A DNA stretch of 64,000 bases. Source: Chimonanthus salicifolius. Taxonomy: Eukaryota; Streptophyta; Magnoliopsida; Laurales; Calycanthaceae. The notes beneath the pieces are model-generated. The model ran no database searches, was not told where the DNA came from, and saw only the letters and a program-made list of their open reading frames with translations. Of the stretch, positions 50,180-61,620 are shown one piece after another. Positions within the stretch are counted from its first letter, which is position 1. The number at the start of each line of letters is the position of its first letter. The translations under genes and the position numbers were made by a program. The DNA lies in NCBI GenBank assembly GCA_013350335.1, contig CM023539.1, positions 37,868,631-37,932,630 on the forward strand, in the 5' to 3' direction.

Positions 50180-50348
50180 AAGATTAGACCTCATCGAATG
50201 ATCAAAAACATAAATAACAATGCTTATATTGTTGATCTTCCTAGAGACATGGTAAATTCTCAAACTTTCAATGTGGCTGATTTGTTTCAATATCATGCAC
50301 CATGCAACCAGTGTAAAACTTGAGGGTGAGATCTTTTCAAGTGGAGAG
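50180..50348 (+). pseudogene. Gypsy pol C-terminal fragment with polypurine tract
   Basis: The plus-strand frame contains NNNAYIVDLPRDM and SQTFNVADLFQYH, the motif that ends the integrase of many plant gypsy elements (usual form INDNAYVVDLP...TFNVADL). It is followed by purine-rich AAGTGGAGAGGGC, then TGATGTAGAACAG at 50352, the likely start of the 3' LTR. Everything upstream in pol is missing. Confidence 0.7.
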
Positions 50349-50351
50349 GGC

Positions 50352-51594
50352 TGATGTAGAACAGATTGCCTAGATTGACATAAGATGGAATGTTAGTCTT
50401 ATTTAGCAAATTTGACTAAATTTATTCATTTTGTTATTTTTAGCAAGTGAATTTTCTTTATGGCCAAGTTAGTAGGTTAAAAGAAAGTTTAGTTTATTTT
50501 TTGATGTAATTGCTCACTTCTATAAAAAGAATGCCCAAATTGATTCCCTTCTACTGTCCATAAAAAATAGATTTAGATCATTGGATTGTAACATGACAAA
50601 ATCATTGACAAAATGCCTGACATTTATGGCATTATTCAATTACCTTTTGATGCGGACATCGACAGTATAGAAAACTATATTTTTGATCCAGGTGGGTTCG
50701 TAAGCAAGTCGGGATCCAAGCCGAAGTTCAGACCCAGCTCATCGGGCCCAACAAGCTAGGCCAGGCCCATGTGTGAACTTGAGGCAGTATCCAAATTCCA
50801 AAGAGAGCACCACACTGGCTGATCTTAGCCTTTTAGGATTAGCTTATTTAATTTAAGATTATAGTTGGCAATTTGCTTTGTTTAAATAAGTTGTTAATTT
50901 TAGTTTCTTTAGGATTCTATTTGGCACTAATGTAATTTTAGTAGGGTTTGAATTAGTTTCGAAAGTAGCATGTAGGAGGTCGGTTCCTACTTAGTTGAGG
51001 TTATTTTTTATTTTCCTATATAAGGAGATGTAATCAACGAGTAAAGGAAGTTTTTGACAAATAAAAAATTGAGTTTTTTCTCTTAAAACCAACGTGGTTT
51101 TCTTGTGAAGAGTTGCCAACTGCAATACTGTGCAGTTTTCTTCTAAAACCCAGGCAAGACCTTGGTGTCTGGCAACCCATCACAACAAGCAAGTTGTCGT
51201 TCGTTTGGAGTTGAAGATTGCTGTAGTTTTCTGACAACCCCACAGGTATTGGCGCTGATTAGCACCACCTGTTTGGAGTTTGATTGCTGCAACTTGTGGA
51301 AGACAAGTGCTGAACAATCAGCGAATTTCAGTTGAAATTCAGGGCCACACCAAATTTTCTCAAGTGAGTTTTCTTACGCAACATCATTGAGTTGCATGAC
51401 GAGTTTTACTGCAAGGTAGTGCCCCAGTTTCATTGAGAAATTTGATGTGGTTATTATTTTGTGATCAGGTTATTAAAGATATATTCAAGCTTCCGCTATA
51501 ATTCGAGGTTGGGTATTCTTAATCCTACCTAGCTTTACATTACCTTTATAGCATGTTAATTAGAAAGAGACAAGCCATGTTTATGCATCATTTG
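50352..51594 (+). mobile_element. 3' LTR fragment L, split by solo LTR C2
   Basis: Starts right after the polypurine tract. CTTCTATAAAAAGAATGCC at about 50518 is a TATA candidate. C2 interrupts it at CCTTT. The right end is not clearly defined before duplicate unit 2 begins near 51595. Confidence 0.5.
50648..51542 (+). mobile_element. Solo LTR family C, copy C2
   Basis: Starts TGATGCGGACATCGACAG and ends CTAGCTTTACATTA (terminal CA changed to TA). Perfect 5-bp TSD CCTTT at 50643-50647 and 51543-51547. TATA-like CCTATATAAGGAGATG near 51013. 895 bp, shorter than C1. Confidence 0.86.
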
Positions 51595-51761
51595 TAGAAT
51601 TTGATAATAATATTTAAAACAAATTAAACTTCATAATTAACACAAACTAACTACTCTTACTTATGTCATTAATCTCTTTTATTCGACACTACAAAGCTAC
51701 CTTTTGGAAACAGAAAATAAACTAGTTAAACAATAATAAGATGAGCCACAGTCATTGAATA

Positions 51762-54695
51762 TCAACAGCCTCCAGAGAGAAATGACTCAGCCACTGAGGA
51801 AGAAGACTTTCCAATTGTCCTGTCCAAAGTAGAAGGATATGAGATTACAAGATCGTCGAACCCTTCTTGACCGGATGCCAAAGCACTGGCATAATATCTA
51901 TCCATTGGAAGTTCAGGCAAATCCGCATTCCGGTCCAACATCTGCATCACTTGTCGCATACTCGGTCTAGATGATGATATGGGGCGTGTGCAAATCAAAC
52001 CAAGCTTCAGTACTAGCTCCATCTCCTCAACATCATACTCTCCTCTAAAATTTGGATCACAAATTTCAAGTATCGAACCCCTCCTCCAACATTGCAACAC
52101 ACTATTAACCAAAAGACAACGATCTTCGGATGCATGTATCTCTATTGGCCTCTTCCCACAAGCTACCTCAAACATGAAAGTCCCAAATGCAAAGACATCA
52201 GTGCTTGTCGTTGCCTTGCCTGTACTAGAAAGCTCAGGTGCAATATAACCAAGAGTGCCCACCACATGGGTGGTCTGAGGATCTCTTCCATGATCGTACA
52301 ATCTCGCAAGCCCGAAATTGATGTAGGCTTAGATAAATAAATTGTTCAAATCCGAATATTACGCGAAAGCTTAGTTACAACTTAAATAACCAGGTGCAAA
52401 ATAATAACAAAACTTTTACAACCTGTAGCTTGAATGTTGATAATAACCAAAATCTCTTGGCCTTAACAAGCAATCAAACTCACTGGTCTCAAACCAGCCA
52501 AACATGAACAATTATGCCGTGTAATTAATTGAACCCAACAATTGTTGGGTTGTAAAGAAAATGCCACTAAGGCCCACAAAGACACCCAATGAATGAAGAG
52601 TAATATTGCCTTGATGACTTTCAACTAGGTGGAATCAATACCTTGGCCAAATCTTGAAGCTGACAGTTGATAAACGACTATGACAACTGGATGGATCAGG
52701 TTGAATGGGGCCTGGAATCAGCTACAGATGGCTGCTATTCTTGAGGACAGATCACCGAAGCTGGGCTAGAAGAACTTTTGCAACCTTTTTGCAGCAATAT
52801 ACACCAAACAACTGGCTGTCAGACAGGTGGTGCAAATCAGCACCAACCCCTGTCAAGAGCTGGGTTTCTCAGCCAGAAACTCTGCAACTTGTATAGTAAA
52901 ATAAGACAGCAAACAGTCCTTCGTTTGCAAGAAGAAAACTCAAATTTTATTGATAATACTCGGTGTCTCTAAAGGCTTTTCACAACTGAATTTATAATTA
53001 ACTCTACCGACTGAAAACTAGGAAAACCAAAAAAGAAAAACACTTGGTGAGCCGACCCTCACAGTCCTAATTGAAAACAAATATTAAACTAACAATAATC
53101 CTAATAAAACAAGGCAAAGAAATTGTCCTAATTTAATTAAAATCCTAGCTGACTTAGGATTCTAATTCACAACTGTCTGCACCTCTTTAACCATTGGGCC
53201 TGCTCTGCTGGGCCACTCTGCTAGGCCTATTCTTGGGCTGAGTTCCATGGTCAAATTGATAGGATTCATTGTTATCGGACATCCTATAGAACTTCTCATA
53301 AAAAACTAATGTCAAGGCCAAAATCTCATTTTCTTTGTCACCGATGTCCACATCAGAAATCACCTAATCTTCCATTCAAGTTAGCATCTAATAAAACATT
53401 GCTGGCTTTAACATCTCTGTGAATAACAACTTGCTCCCATTGTTCATGCAAATAGAGAAGCCTTGAAGCCACACCTTTGATAATTTGAAACCGTTGGCTC
53501 CAATTAAGAGTTGATTTGGGTTGGTCGAAGAGGAGCTTGTCTAGACTTCCATTTGGCATGAAATCATAAACCAGAAGCAGTTCACCATTTCGTCGACAAT
53601 ACCCTAGTAGCTGGACCAAGTTCCGGTGCCTGAGTCGACCAATGCTTACTATCTCCACCACGAACTCCCTCATACCTTGTCTTGATTCATGAGAAACTTT
53701 CTTCACAGCAACTTCAATTTTGGTCTTTCGTAGTACCCCTCTGTACACCCTACCAAAACCGCCGATGCCTAGTAGCTCTGTGTCTCTGAAACCCTTAGTG
53801 GCTATGAATAGATCCTTGTATGAGAAACGATGAGGACCATATTCATGCTCCCAATCCTCGAGCAATTCAGCAAATTTCATCTTCCTCCTCACAAACCAGC
53901 CCACCCCAGAGATGATCATTAGCACTGTAACTAGCACAATTGCAGGCAACCCAATAGTCAGAAACTCAGATTTCTCTTTGGGACCTATTCTTGGAAGCCG
54001 AGGAAGCTTCGACACATTGATCGATTTGGCTGCTCCATTCATTGCAAAGCTCCACCCCAACACAAAATGAGATGTAAAGAAGAAGATGCCAGTAGATGAA
54101 GAGAAACCGGCATACATCACCTCTTTAAAGATGGAAGAAAGATCAATGGTTGCAGACAAGAGAGGCCTACTTGGTTTAGGTATGTTGCTAGGAGATAATG
54201 TAACATTAAGTTCTGTCTCAACACCATCATATTCTACCCAAACTTGCATTGGTTGTCGGCTCATAAGGGTCAGATTCACAGTCCCACCATTTTCATTTGC
54301 AAAATATGCCGCAGGTGCAGAGACGTTGGACCTGAGGCTATTGATATCAATGCCTACGTGGTTAGTTTCGAGATCACCGAATACAGTATTCTGAACCGTA
54401 TCGAGCTCAACAGCGAACAAATGATTTGTTTCATTTCCGTTGTTTCCAGGATTAAAGAGGCCTAAAAACCGGGTACCTGAAGCTCCTGAGAGGTCTTTAG
54501 TGGGGGAGATGACGAAGGCCATGCCATTGGCACTGAAGTCTGAATTACTGGAAATGATGGCGAAGACGAAGGAAGTAGAAAAAGAGAGAGCCTTACTATT
54601 TGAAGGATTGATGAAGTGAAGGGGAGTAGAGTGGAAGGCATGACCCTTGGCTCGCTTTGTATCATTGGTTAGCCTCAAGAGGCCATTGGGTGTGA
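51762..54695 (-). pseudogene. Broken L-type lectin receptor kinase, duplicate of 29096-31102
   Basis: Two open stretches, 53356-54695 and 51762-52318, together match residues 41-668 of the intact copy. The first holds most of the lectin domain, the transmembrane helix and the kinase N-lobe (P-loop GIGGFGRV, HRDVKASN). Solo LTR C3 splits the DFG codons. The second resumes GLAR-YDHG and runs to SVAESFLSGGC. The signal peptide and first 40 residues are lost: identity stops at 54695, where the pararetrovirus begins. Neither stretch has a stop codon or frameshift of its own, so loss of function looks recent. No start codon in the native position remains. A transcript could at most give a truncated, non-secreted product. 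Confidence 0.92.
52319..53355 (-). mobile_element. Solo LTR family C, copy C3, inside the kinase pseudogene
   Basis: The plus strand starts TGATGTAGGCTTAGAT and ends GATGTCCACATCA, so the minus strand starts TGATGTGGACATC like C1 and C2. Perfect 5-bp TSD GAAAT at 52314-52318 and 53356-53360. 1037 bp. It reads in the same direction as the gene it interrupts. Confidence 0.92.
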
Positions 54696-54908
54696 ACAAA
54701 TGTTTTGCTTAGTATATCTCGTCGTAACTGTGCCAACCGTTACCCGCCTGATGTCCGTTATGTTGCCGTGTTAGGCGTTTGTTTGGACTACTTTGGCGTT
54801 GGAATCTTGGTTTCGACCTTGGAGTTGGACTGTTGCACTCTGTGCTTCTGTTATTGACCAATATCTCTGCAAAACAATTGTTCATCTTGCATCTTTAAAT
54901 AAGAAATA
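54696..54908 (+). other. Pararetrovirus leader region
   Basis: About 210 bp, less A-rich than the coding part, between the kinase breakpoint and the first viral frame. I found no tRNA-Met primer site here, so the viral intergenic region is probably incomplete. Confidence 0.5.
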
Positions 54909-56687
54909 ATGAAGAAAGCAATTGAGAAAGTCTTAGAACAATTAAGAAAAAAGAAAAATAAATCTGATAATGCTTCTAATCATGTTCCTAGAACACTTGC
55001 TTCTACTCAAATAGTAACAATGGATCTTAAAAATGCTGAAGAAATAAATTTTAAAGATATTGAACAATCAATCCAAAATTGGTTAATTCCTAAAATTCCT
55101 GCTGAACAAATATACATAGGATCTTTCGAAGATACTTGTGATTTTATGATTCAAACTGTAGAAAGAACTCATTCTTCCCAAGATGAAGCTTATTTATTTT
55201 TATTAGATGATAAAGAAAAAATTGAAAGATTAAAAATGAGATATAATTATCTTCATATAGGATTAGTTCAAGTCGTAATAAAGCCTTTAACAAGAAAAGG
55301 ATTAAACATACCCTATTTATCTTTTCTTAGAGACGCAAGACATAATCAATTTGAACATGCTCTATACGGTTTAGTTTCTTCTAATTTTGCTGAAGGACCA
55401 ATATTTTATAATTGTATTCCTGATCTAACAATACCTTTAATAAGTAAAAACATTCATAAAGCTGTCTAATTAGGAGTTAAAACACAAGGTTTTGATATGA
55501 AAGCAGGTAGTGAAAATTTAGGAATAATGTACATAATATATTATAAAGTCATGAAATCTTTTAATTCAAACATTGCTTACAGTAATCTTATAAAGAACAA
55601 ATGCACTCTTTTCCAAACTGATTTTAGAAATAAAGCTATAATACCTCATAGGCCAACACCTGATAAAATTACTTTAGTTAAAGATTGGAAGCTACAAGAA
55701 TTATGTTTACCAACACCTAAAGTAGAATCTAAAGCTAGTCATATTTTACAACATGATGACGGAACTGTTCAAATAAAATTTGACGATGAAGATGAACAAT
55801 CTCCTCTCTTAAAAAATACTTCTTCCCCTATACCTCCAATATACAATACTTACTCAAATTTTAATCTACAACCCGAATATACAAATCAAGAATATGAACA
55901 AGCTAATATAGCTCAACCTGTTTATCGTAGGGCTGAATCTCAAAAATCTGAAACTGTTAATTTATCTCCAGAAGATATGCTAGGACTAAGAGTAATAATA
56001 GATAATAATGAACAAGAAGAATTTAAAATAGATGAAAATGGTCTAAAAGCCGAAATGATGTTTGATCCAAGAATAGATGAATTATTAGAAAAATTTGAAA
56101 TAGAAAAGATTAAAAAATTCCAAGAAGCTTATATAAAAGATTTAAAAATTTTGAAAAAACAAATGACATTCTTCGAATGGTATGATTTTAAACTAAAAAA
56201 TAATAATAAAAATGACTTACAATATTTAAAAGTTTTAAAAGAAAAAATGAATGTTTGGACAACTGCTAAAGGAGAAATAAAAAATCAAATTCATCCTCCA
56301 CAAGAAAACATAAGAATATCTCAAACCATGGTAGCAACCCCTTATAAAGATGTATCAGCAATAAGTAAAACTACTGAAATAAATCCAGAATTCTTTGCTC
56401 ATATAATGAATCAAAATAATTTTACAAACACTTATCTACAAACAATTTCAGAACAAACATCTAGAATAGAAGATAAAATAGAAGGTAAAATGAAAGAAAA
56501 AGAAAAATTGAAAGATGATGAATTAGTAATAGAAAAAAGCCTTGTTAATATTACAAAAATTAATCCGAATGTAATTTTAAAAAAGGAACCAATAAAAATA
56601 CTTCATCCTAATCCTACTACTAGCTCAGATCCTTCAAAAGACGAATTAATAATGCATTTAACAAAAAGATTAGAAACCTTAAAATAA
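54909..56687 (+). pseudogene. Pararetrovirus movement-protein region
   Basis: 54909-55469 matches the core of 30K-superfamily movement proteins as found in Caulimoviridae (stretch LVQVVIKPL, then YGLVSSNFAEGP), which open plasmodesmata for cell-to-cell spread. One in-frame stop (55467-55469) separates it from 55497-56687. That part finishes the core and adds a charged, helix-rich extension with Glu/Lys-rich coiled-coil-like stretches. Another in-frame stop ends it at 56687. The frame then continues into the coat region, so in the ancestor this was probably the N-terminal part of one polyprotein. The first ATG with coding character is at 54909. Confidence 0.75.
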
Positions 56688-56702
56688 AATCCATCAATCT
56701 CC

Positions 56703-57830
56703 ATGATAACAATTGAAAATTTAGAAGAAACTGAAGAAAAAGATATAAATGTTCATAAGTTAAAATTTAACAATTATAATAATAAACCTAATTTTTTAAA
56801 ATTTGAAGAACCACAAACAATAAAACCAAATTCTTTTGACGGAAATTGTATATATGAATGGAATATAGATGGCCTATCAGCCGCTCAAAAAATGCAAATA
56901 TTACAAAAAATGTAAATGTACGCTAATATATTAAGAACAGTTGGAAATAGTGAATTAGATATAACTGAATTAATAGTATCAGGATTTACGGGACAACTGA
57001 ATGACTGGTGGACAAACTATTTAAATGACGAACAAGTTAGAATGATAAAAGAAAATCTTATAAAAGATGAACAAGGAGAAATTTTATATAGCTAATGGTC
57101 AACCTGTAAATGATAGCGTAACAAGTTTACTTTTCAATATAGGAAGACAATTTGTAGGAAGATACCCCAGATTAGAACATAATATGAGAGACTATTTGAT
57201 TAATCTAAAGTGTAGATCTATGTCACAATTTTCTGAATATCATGACTATTTTACAAATACAGTTTATAAAATGACAGATGCTTCTAATGTCTTTTGGAAA
57301 GAAAAATTTATTGCTGGATTACCTACTCTATTTGGAAAAAAGGTAAAAGAAAAAATGTTTAAAAACCCAATAGGAGAAATAGATTATAGAAAATATACCT
57401 TAGGTGATTGACATCAATTAGTCAATCAAATAGGTCTAGAGATATGTAACAATTTAAAATTAGAAAAGAAAATCAAAACTGAACAATATTTTAATAAAAA
57501 AGAAATGGGAGATTTTTGTGATCAATTTGATCCCTTTAAAGAAAAGAAAAGAAAAGACAAATAAGAAAACCAAAAACCAAAAATCCAAAATTCAATAAAA
57601 AACAAGAATATAAAAAACCTTATAAACAAAAAACAGACAGACCTAGTAATAAAAAATTTAGAAAAAGTAAAAAAGATAATAAAACTGAATCTAATAAAAG
57701 AAAACCAACTTCTAAAGACAAATGTTATAAATGTGGAAAGACTGGACATTTTGCCAACACATGTTATAAAAATAAAAATCGAAGTTATAAAAAAGGAGTA
57801 AAAGCCATTTTAGAACAATTAAACGAATTA
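56703..57830 (+). pseudogene. Pararetrovirus coat-protein region
   Basis: Begins in the same frame as the movement region. It is broken by a stop at 56913-56915, a frameshift near 57060-57090, a TGA at 57409-57411 and a further break near 57560. Intact stretches include the capsid core (57067-57408, e.g. GRQFVGRYPRL). A very Lys-rich stretch follows, then the nucleic-acid-binding zinc knuckle CYKCGKTGHFANTC at 57724-57765 (C-X2-C-X4-H-X4-C, all four ligands present). The order of capsid core, basic tail and single knuckle is normal for the family. Confidence 0.75.
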
Positions 57831-58715
57831 ATGTTATCTTCAACTGATAGTGAAAATGAATCAGATAATTCAAACTCTTCTAATGAATCTGAAAACAATC
57901 TAAATAATTTGATAGATCAATTTAGAACTAACAAATGTAATGGTGATTCTGATTGTAAATGCAATATTTGTTTAATAAAAAATTATGAAGATTCTGATGG
58001 ATATGAAGATATAGATAATTTAATTGATTCTGAAACTGATTCCCTTTCTATAAGTGTTCTAAGTAGAAAAGATCAACTAACACTTGATATAATAATGGAA
58101 ATAAAAGATCCCGAAAAACAAAAGGAAATGATTTCTCAAATAATAGAACTACAAGAAGAAAAAGATAAACCAAAAAATACAACAACTCAAAATATAGTTA
58201 GACCCATACACATGAACAATATATTTAAAATGCTGAATGATTTTGATGAAGATCCACAGCCTATTACCATAACAGACCTTCAAAAAGAAGTAAAATCTCT
58301 AAATAATGAAATTAAAGAGTTAAAAAGAAATTTAGAATTGCATAAAATGAGATTAGAAATCTTAGAGATAAATGCTAAAATTCCAGTATTAGATCATGCT
58401 GAAACATCAAATGTAGGAAATATAGAAGATATATTATTAAATGAATTAACAATAATAAATTATAGAAAATGGCATGTAAAAATAAATCTGAGACTTAAAG
58501 ATGGATACAATAAAAAATTAATCGCTTTACTAGACACAAGTGCTGATATAAATTGTATTAATGAAGGAATTTTACCCTTAAAATATTTTGAAGAAACTAA
58601 ATATAGTGTTAATTCTGCTAATGGAAAAGAAATAAAATTAGCTTATAAAATTCCTAATGTAACAATCTGTAAAAGAAAGAAAAATGTATTCCTAATGTTT
58701 TATTATTTCAAATGA
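57831..58715 (+). pseudogene. Pararetrovirus acidic linker and aspartic protease region
   Basis: Continues the frame of the zinc knuckle. An acidic Ser/Asn/Glu-rich stretch comes first, then CNGDSDCKCNIC (about 57940), then a predicted coiled coil (ITDLQKEVKSLNNEIKELKR, about 58270). The protease follows. Its active site reads Asp-Thr-Ser at 58533-58541, where Asp-Thr-Gly or Asp-Ser-Gly is normal. A frameshift near 58660-58710 separates it from the next frame. The protease would cut the polyprotein; the lost glycine suggests it is inactive. Confidence 0.7.
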
Positions 58716-60380
58716 AAGGAATGTCTGAAGATTTAATTTTTGGAAATCAATTTCTAAATGAAATAGCTCCTTATTTAACAACAAATGATGGTCTTTTAAC
58801 AACACAAGCTGATGGAACTGAAATTATATTTAAGTTTGTTTCTCAACCAAAAACAAAAACTAGTAATAACATAAATCGAATTATTTTGCAGAAAGAATCC
58901 TTTAAAGCTGATCTTCAATCTTCAATAAAAAATTTACAGATAACAAATCAACTAAAAGAACCAAGTTTCCTCGTTAAACAAAAACAATTTGAATCTGAAT
59001 TAACTATCAAATGTTGTTCTAAACTTCCTCACGCATTTTGGGGATGTAAGGAACATATTGTTTTACTTCCCTATATAAAAGAATTTAATGAAGAGAAAAT
59101 TCCAACAAAAGCTAGAGCCGCTCAAATGTCTATCGAACAACAGGAAATGTATAAAAAAGAAATTTTAGATTTAAAAAACAAAAACTTAATACGTGAAAGT
59201 AGTTCTCCCTGGAGTTGTACTGCTTTCTATGTTAATAATGCTGCTGAACAAGAAAGAGGAGTTCCTAGGTTAGTTATAAATTTCAAACCTTTAAATAGAG
59301 TTTTACAATAAAAAAGATTTCTAATTCCTAATATTCAAGATATTTTGCATAGAATTTATGATGCTAGAATATTCTCAAAATTTGATTTAAAATTCGGATT
59401 TTGTCAAATACAAATTAAAGAAGAAGATAAATAGAAGACTAGTTTTGTTGTCCCTTCTGGACATTATGAATGGAATGTTATGCCCTTTGGATTAAAAAAT
59501 GCTCCTTCTGAATTTCAAAGAATAATGACTGAAATCTTTAATCCATATAGTCAATTCATGCTAGTTTATATTGATGATATTTTAATCTATTCTGATTCTT
59601 TATATCAACATTGGAAACATCTCGAAATTTTTAAAATAACAGTAATAAAAAATGGTTTAGTTTTAAGTCAAAGAAAAATGAAATTATTCCAAACAGAAAT
59701 TATTTTTGTAGGTTTTAAGTTAAAAAACAATACTGTAGAACCTGTTAATAGAGTAATTGAGTTTAGTAATAAATTTCCTGATGAGATAAAAGATATTAAG
59801 CAATTACAAAGATTTTTAGGCTATTTAAATTATGTTTCAAAATTTCTACAAAAATCTTGCTGAAGATAGAAAAGTTTTACAACAAAAGTTAAAAAAGAAT
59901 CCTCCAGCTTGGAATGAATCTCATACTAAAGCTGTGCAAAAAATTAAACAAAAGGTTAAAAATCTTCCTTGCTTAAATTTAGCAAATCCTGAAGCTTTTA
60001 AAATAGTTCAAACAAATGTCTCAGATATAGGATATGGTGGAATTTTATTACAAAAAGAAGATAATCAAGATAAAATTGTTAGATTTATTTCAGGTACTTG
60101 GAATCCAACACAAGCTAATTATTCTACAATAAAAAAGGAACTTTTAGCTATCGTCTTAAGTATTCAAAAATTTCAACTTGACCTTTTAAACAAGAAGTTT
60201 TTATTAAAAATAGATTGCAAATCTGCTAAAGAAATCATAGAAAAAGATGTTAAAAAACTAACAAATAAACAAATATTTGCTCGATAGCAAGCCATCCTTA
60301 GCGTTTTTTATTTTGATATAGAATATGTTAATGGTATTAACAATTCTCTTGCTGGCTTTTTATCAAGAGATTTCTTGTAG
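58712..60380 (+). pseudogene. Pararetrovirus reverse transcriptase and RNase H region
   Basis: 58712-59311 ends the protease (IFGNQFL) and starts the reverse transcriptase (fingers stretch ending RLVINFKPLNR). In-frame stops occur at 59309-59311 and 59432-59434. 59480-59863 holds MPFGLKNAPSEFQ and the catalytic YIDD (59567-59578). A frameshift near 59832-59863 leads into RNase H, where the first catalytic Asp is Asn (60015-60017, in TNVSDIGYGG). The later Glu (KKELLAI) and Asp (LKIDCKSA) remain. Stop TAG at 60285-60287, with matching sequence continuing to a final stop at 60378-60380. These enzymes copy the viral RNA into DNA. Confidence 0.82.
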
Positions 60381-60537
60381 AAAACATCAAAGAATTCATC
60401 AACGAAGGACAAAGAATAGCAAATTTGTATCTTTGCTTTGTTGGGATTGTTTTGTCAATCCTCCTCATCAAGTTTATCCTTAAACAACTGTTTAAATTTT
60501 TTGTTATTATTCTTCTTGTTAAATTCTTCCTTCGATA

Positions 60538-61587
60538 ATGCAGCCTCACCAGAGGCCCCTTCATCCTTCTTCTCCTTTTCAAAAAGCTCAACAAGTGAAT
60601 CAAATGTTTGGTATAGGCACTTCTGCCTCTCCTTTCTCTCCCCGTCCATCAAGACCCAACATTTATGAAAAACATGCTCTTTGGGGAAATCTTCTTTCCT
60701 CCCCTCAATTCCATCCCGCTCCTACTCTTGCTCCTATTGCTCGACCCATTGGTCAAACATCTGAATTTCAAATAACTTTCAATAGGTATAATCAATTGAT
60801 CTATACCTTGCCTGATGTCTGCCATCTTGAATCTACTACTCTCCAGGAAATTATTCCTTTTTGTTTCCCTCCTGGAAATTTTGTTAGAACAAATGTTCCT
60901 TATCATTTTCATATTGCCATTCTTATTGAGACCAATAGCTGATCATTTTTCTAAAGAACAAAATCAAAATCGTTTTGAAGATTATTTTCCAAACAACTGT
61001 GAAACTGCTTATTCAAAAATGAAAATTTTGAAAATCATTTCTGAAGAACAATGGGAAGCCCCATTATTTCAACACAAGACTATTCAAAACTTGGTTTTCA
61101 TGATCTTTCTTTTAATTATTGGGACTATATGAATGCATGGGAAAATGTTTTATTTTATCAAAATTCTGTTTTTCTTCATTCATGGTTTATCAGAATAAAA
61201 GTTGAAAAAATTGACGAAATTCCTTTATGGTTGTTTTCTAAATTCTGGACTCCATTCGGAGCCCAAAAACATGTTCTTCCAACAAATGTCAAACCTGTTT
61301 TTGATAGATATGTTTCTCTTTTAAAAAATGAAAACAAAAGTCTTTTTGATTTTATAAATCTTGCTTTTGATGAGTGGTCTACTATGATGTTTTATTCTTA
61401 TTTCAACATCCCGTGGATTTGTAAATGGACATTTGAAAAAAGAATGGATTTAGCCCCTCCTGTTTTATCAAGAAAAATTGAAGTTAGAAATTGGGAAAAA
61501 ATTTCTTTTGATGAAATAGTGGCCTGCGAGGCAGAAATAGGAGAAACATCTGTAACAAATGTAACAACTGCAACAACTGCATTCTAG
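60538..61587 (+). pseudogene. Pararetrovirus second reading frame, function unknown
   Basis: Starts about 160 bp after the polyprotein. The frame is open to 60942, shifts into another frame for about 60930-61050, and returns for 61051-61587, so two nearby frameshifts break it. It begins Pro/Ser/Phe-rich, then is aromatic-rich (e.g. SFNYWDYMNAW, WFIRIKVEKIDEIPLWLFSKFW). No membrane helix, enzyme motif or zinc site is evident. Florendoviruses are known to carry a 3' frame of unknown function, and this position agrees. I cannot assign a role. Confidence 0.6.
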
Positions 61588-61620
61588 AAGATCCACTTGG
61601 ATGACATCCAAAATTTACAA

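Larger units (their letters stand above)
54696..61620 (+). mobile_element. Endogenous pararetrovirus (Caulimoviridae, florendovirus-like), broken
   Basis: Order on the plus strand: movement protein, coat protein with zinc knuckle, aspartic protease, reverse transcriptase, RNase H, then a separate second reading frame. A polyprotein followed by an extra 3' frame fits florendoviruses, which are known mainly as integrated copies in plant genomes; petuvirus-like relatives are the alternative. There is no integrase, as expected for this family. The coding part is very A-rich, unlike the lectin genes. It carries many stops and frameshifts, so it cannot encode a working virus as it stands. The left border is sharp against the kinase pseudogene (54695); the right border is approximate. 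Confidence 0.85.

Noticed and set aside
46544..51542. C1 and C2 as the two LTRs of one element
   Set aside because: Each has its own TSD and the sequence between them contains no family-specific interior.
57522..57749. Phe/Ser/Ile-rich minus-strand frame
   Set aside because: It is the complement of the Lys/Asn-rich coat-protein tail, a composition effect.
54909..61587. Ty3/gypsy element with an envelope-like frame
   Set aside because: A movement-protein region comes first and no integrase is present, which fits a pararetrovirus better.
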